Assembly (NCBI GenBank): GCA_050735975.1
Contig: JBOHVS010000297.1
Coordinates: 1-7,128, forward strand
Direction of reading: 5' to 3'
Length of the DNA: 7,128 nucleotides
Source of the DNA: DATMBL01 sp050735975
GTDB lineage: Bacteria; Desulfobacterota; Binatia; UBA9968
In this document: piece after piece, positions 5,765 to 7,128 of the stretch
Layout of the letters: each line of letters begins with the position of its first letter
Position numbering within the stretch: position 1 is the stretch's first letter
The notes under the pieces: generated by a model
The model's input: only the letters and a program-made list of their open reading frames with translations
What the model was told of the DNA's origin: nothing
The model's database searches: none
Translations under genes and position numbers: made by a program

Positions 5765-6208
5765 ATGACGGTCCTGATGATCGTCTCCTGCGGTTGTAAG
5801 GACGACCATCAGAGCAGCGCGGGGCATGGGGAGTAGCACGGGACACCCAAGGATTGGCAGTTTACTTACCTAAGGGCAACCCGGAAGAGGAAAGAAAGAT
5901 CTTTGCGGAATTGGAATGCTACAAGTGTCACGAAGTTAAAGGTCAAACATTTCCAGACATATCGCCGACCGACAAGGGCGTCGGACCGGAGCTGTCGCAC
6001 AATGGCTGGTATGCACTCGATCGATTTCTTCGCCGAATCAATCGTCAATCCGAACGCAGTCATCGATGACGATGCCAAGGAGCGGGGCTATGTAGGCGAG
6101 GACGAAAAGTCGAAGATGCCGGATTATACGGACGTGCTGACCGTCAGGCAGCTCGCCGACTTGAGCAGTTATTTGGCATCATTGAGCGGTGGCGCGCACA
6201 AGCACTGA
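5765..6208 (+). pseudogene. Broken lipoprotein cytochrome c (one stop, two frameshifts)
   Basis: The pieces rebuild into one cytochrome c related to the domain at 1340-2035. From 5765 the frame reads a short lipoprotein-like signal (MTVLMIVSCGCKDD), then a TAG at 5834-5836, then HGTPKDWQFT. A base appears lost near 5866-5869, and the next frame gives LPKGNPEEE and the haem site CYKCH (5917-5931) up to ELSH. An extra A at 6001-6002 returns to the first frame, which reads MHSIDFFAESIVNPNAV, then SKMPDY with the likely axial Met, to the stop at 6206-6208. Removing that A restores LSHMAGMHSIDFFAES, matching LSQMGPMHPAEFFAES in the intact paralogue. It has no CusF domain. The two indels cancel in frame but scramble the haem site. 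The original start is uncertain. Assembly errors are the main alternative. Confidence 0.85.
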
Positions 6209-6237
6209 TTGGCGCGCTCGCATTGCTCGCTCTATGG

Positions 6238-6266
6238 CCATAAGCTATGCGATAAACCATAAGCTA
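6238..6266. repeat. 10-bp direct repeat CCATAAGCTA at the 3' end of aroE
   Basis: Copies at 6238-6247 and 6257-6266 are separated by 9 bp. The second copy contains the aroE stop codon on the minus strand. It lies in the 55-bp gap between the convergent cytochrome remnant and aroE. It may be a small duplication; no meaning is established. Confidence 0.4.
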
Positions 6267-7128
6267 GCTGTTCCACGCTTTGTACATGACTTCTACCAAC
6301 TGGCGGTGCAGTTGTGGATGGTCTTTCCCCAGTTTCTGAAGCTCAATCTTACAGATGTGTTTCGTGAAAGCGATCGCGGCCTGATGGACGATCATTCCTT
6401 TTCCATTCATGGTTCTATGACCGGTCAATCTGCCGTGGCGGAGGAACACGGTTTCTTCGGGATGATATATCAGATCATAAAAGCCCGCCGATCGCGGGGT
6501 TGATTCAGCGAGGCTCATGGATGCGCGGTTGTTGGCATCGATATCGGCTTGCGCCGCTTCCGGCCATTTTTGTTGGAAGTCACGCTCCGCGAATACCGGC
6601 GGGTGGGCGGGCGACAGGGCGGAGTAGGGTTCCAGATTAGTGATCCTGCCGCCCGCAAGCTTGCGTATGCCTCCTTGACCTTTGGTTGTGTTGTTGATGA
6701 TCAAACCGGCTCTGGGGGCCCATGTCGATATTTCGTCTTCTGCGATTGCTCTCGCCTGGCGACCGGCCGCGCGGATTTCTGCCGCCAGGGACTCGGCATG
6801 CTCGAGTGTTCGGTTGCAGATGACGAGTTGTCCGCGATCCAAAAGATCGGCGGTGTGAAAAGCGACGGCGCGTGCCGAGCCTCCCGCGCCTAAGAGCAAG
6901 ACATCGATTCCCTCCAGTGATTCTATGAAACTCGTTTCTTGAAGGCTCGCGATGAAACCCTCGCCGTCGGTATTGTAGCCAATCAGCTGGCCTCCGGGAG
7001 TCCGGACGATCGTGTTGACCGCTCCGATCCGCTTTGCGCCCGCGTCAAGCTCATCCAGAAATTCCATGATCCTGACTTTGTGAGGAACGGTGACATTGGC
7101 GCCGATGAACCGCTCGGAATCCCTGAGC
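6264..7128 (-). CDS. aroE: Shikimate dehydrogenase, N-terminus outside the window
   Basis: This is a partial gene; 287 residues are visible, beginning before the first in-window ATG. AroE reduces 3-dehydroshikimate to shikimate with NADPH in the cytosolic shikimate pathway. Numbering from the window edge, GANVTVPHK (9-17) holds the catalytic Lys17. YNTDGEG supplies the catalytic Asp54. GAGGSARA (80-87) is the nucleotide loop and NRT (105-107) the NADP phosphate contact. NTT (146-148), YDLIYHP (from 217) and NGKGMIVHQAA with Gln249 complete the fold. The E. coli enzyme has 272 residues and this fragment already lacks the start, so the protein is long. The extra length sits mainly between NTT and YDLIYHP, about 45 residues more than in E. 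coli. It converges with the copper genes and looks like an ordinary chromosomal neighbour. Confidence 0.92.
   Translation of the reverse strand, partial: LRDSERFIGANVTVPHKVRIMEFLDELDAGAKRIGAVNTIVRTPGGQLIGYNTDGEGFIASLQETSFIESLEGIDVLLLGAGGSARAVAFHTADLLDRGQLVICNRTLEHAESLAAEIRAAGRQARAIAEDEISTWAPRAGLIINNTTKGQGGIRKLAGGRITNLEPYSALSPAHPPVFAERDFQQKWPEAAQADIDANNRASMSLAESTPRSAGFYDLIYHPEETVFLRHGRLTGHRTMNGKGMIVHQAAIAFTKHICKIELQKLGKDHPQLHRQLVEVMYKAWNS

Noticed and set aside
5765..6208. Programmed frameshifting to make a working cytochrome
   Set aside because: There is also an in-frame TAG, and I see no slippery heptamer at either shift. Three lesions fit decay or sequence errors better.
6549..6893. 114-codon plus-strand open frame inside aroE
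   Set aside because: It lies opposite clear AroE motifs (GAGGSARA, NRT) and its composition reads as an antisense shadow.
1..7128. Mobile elements, CRISPR, tRNA or rRNA genes
   Set aside because: No transposase or integrase, no terminal inverted repeats, no regularly spaced repeats and no tRNA- or rRNA-like segments were seen.

Overview
The window is from a Gram-negative (diderm) bacterium of moderate GC content (judged by eye, not counted). The evidence is an outer-membrane efflux lipoprotein, two types of exported copper-binding domain, a periplasmic c-type cytochrome and a Tat-exported multicopper oxidase. I cannot assign a phylum from the sequence alone. An uncultured environmental lineage is possible, but that is inference.

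Layout, left to right. Bases 4-798 (+) encode a variant prolipoprotein diacylglyceryl transferase (Lgt family). Bases 839-1225 (+) encode a small exported His-rich protein of unknown function. Bases 1226-1339 are a non-coding leader with a perfect 16-bp palindrome and two overlapping, mutually exclusive hairpins. Then comes a tight four-gene (+) run with gaps of 20-36 bp. It holds a monoheme cytochrome c fused to a C-terminal CusF-like copper domain (1340-2035), a CusF-like lipoprotein (2056-2529), a CusC/CzcC-type outer-membrane efflux lipoprotein (2566-3987) and a Tat-exported two-domain multicopper oxidase (4015-5490). Bases 5491-5764 have no gene I can support, only small dyads. Bases 5765-6208 are the wreck of a second, lipoprotein-type cytochrome c, broken by one in-frame stop and two single-base frameshifts. 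On the minus strand, 6264-7128 is the 3' part of aroE (shikimate dehydrogenase), whose start lies outside the window.

Working together, the plus-strand genes look like an envelope copper-handling module. CusF-type domains would bind Cu(I) and the multicopper oxidase could oxidise Cu(I) to Cu(II). The cytochrome would put a haem next to one of the copper sites, and the outer-membrane factor would be the exit channel. The Lgt variant could lipidate the two intact lipoproteins (the CusF-like protein and the efflux factor). No inner-membrane RND pump, membrane-fusion protein, P-type ATPase or regulator is in view, so the module is either incomplete here or works with partners elsewhere. The most unusual points are the cytochrome c-CusF fusion, the decayed cytochrome paralogue with compensating frameshifts, the substituted key residues in Lgt, and the structured leader before the copper run.
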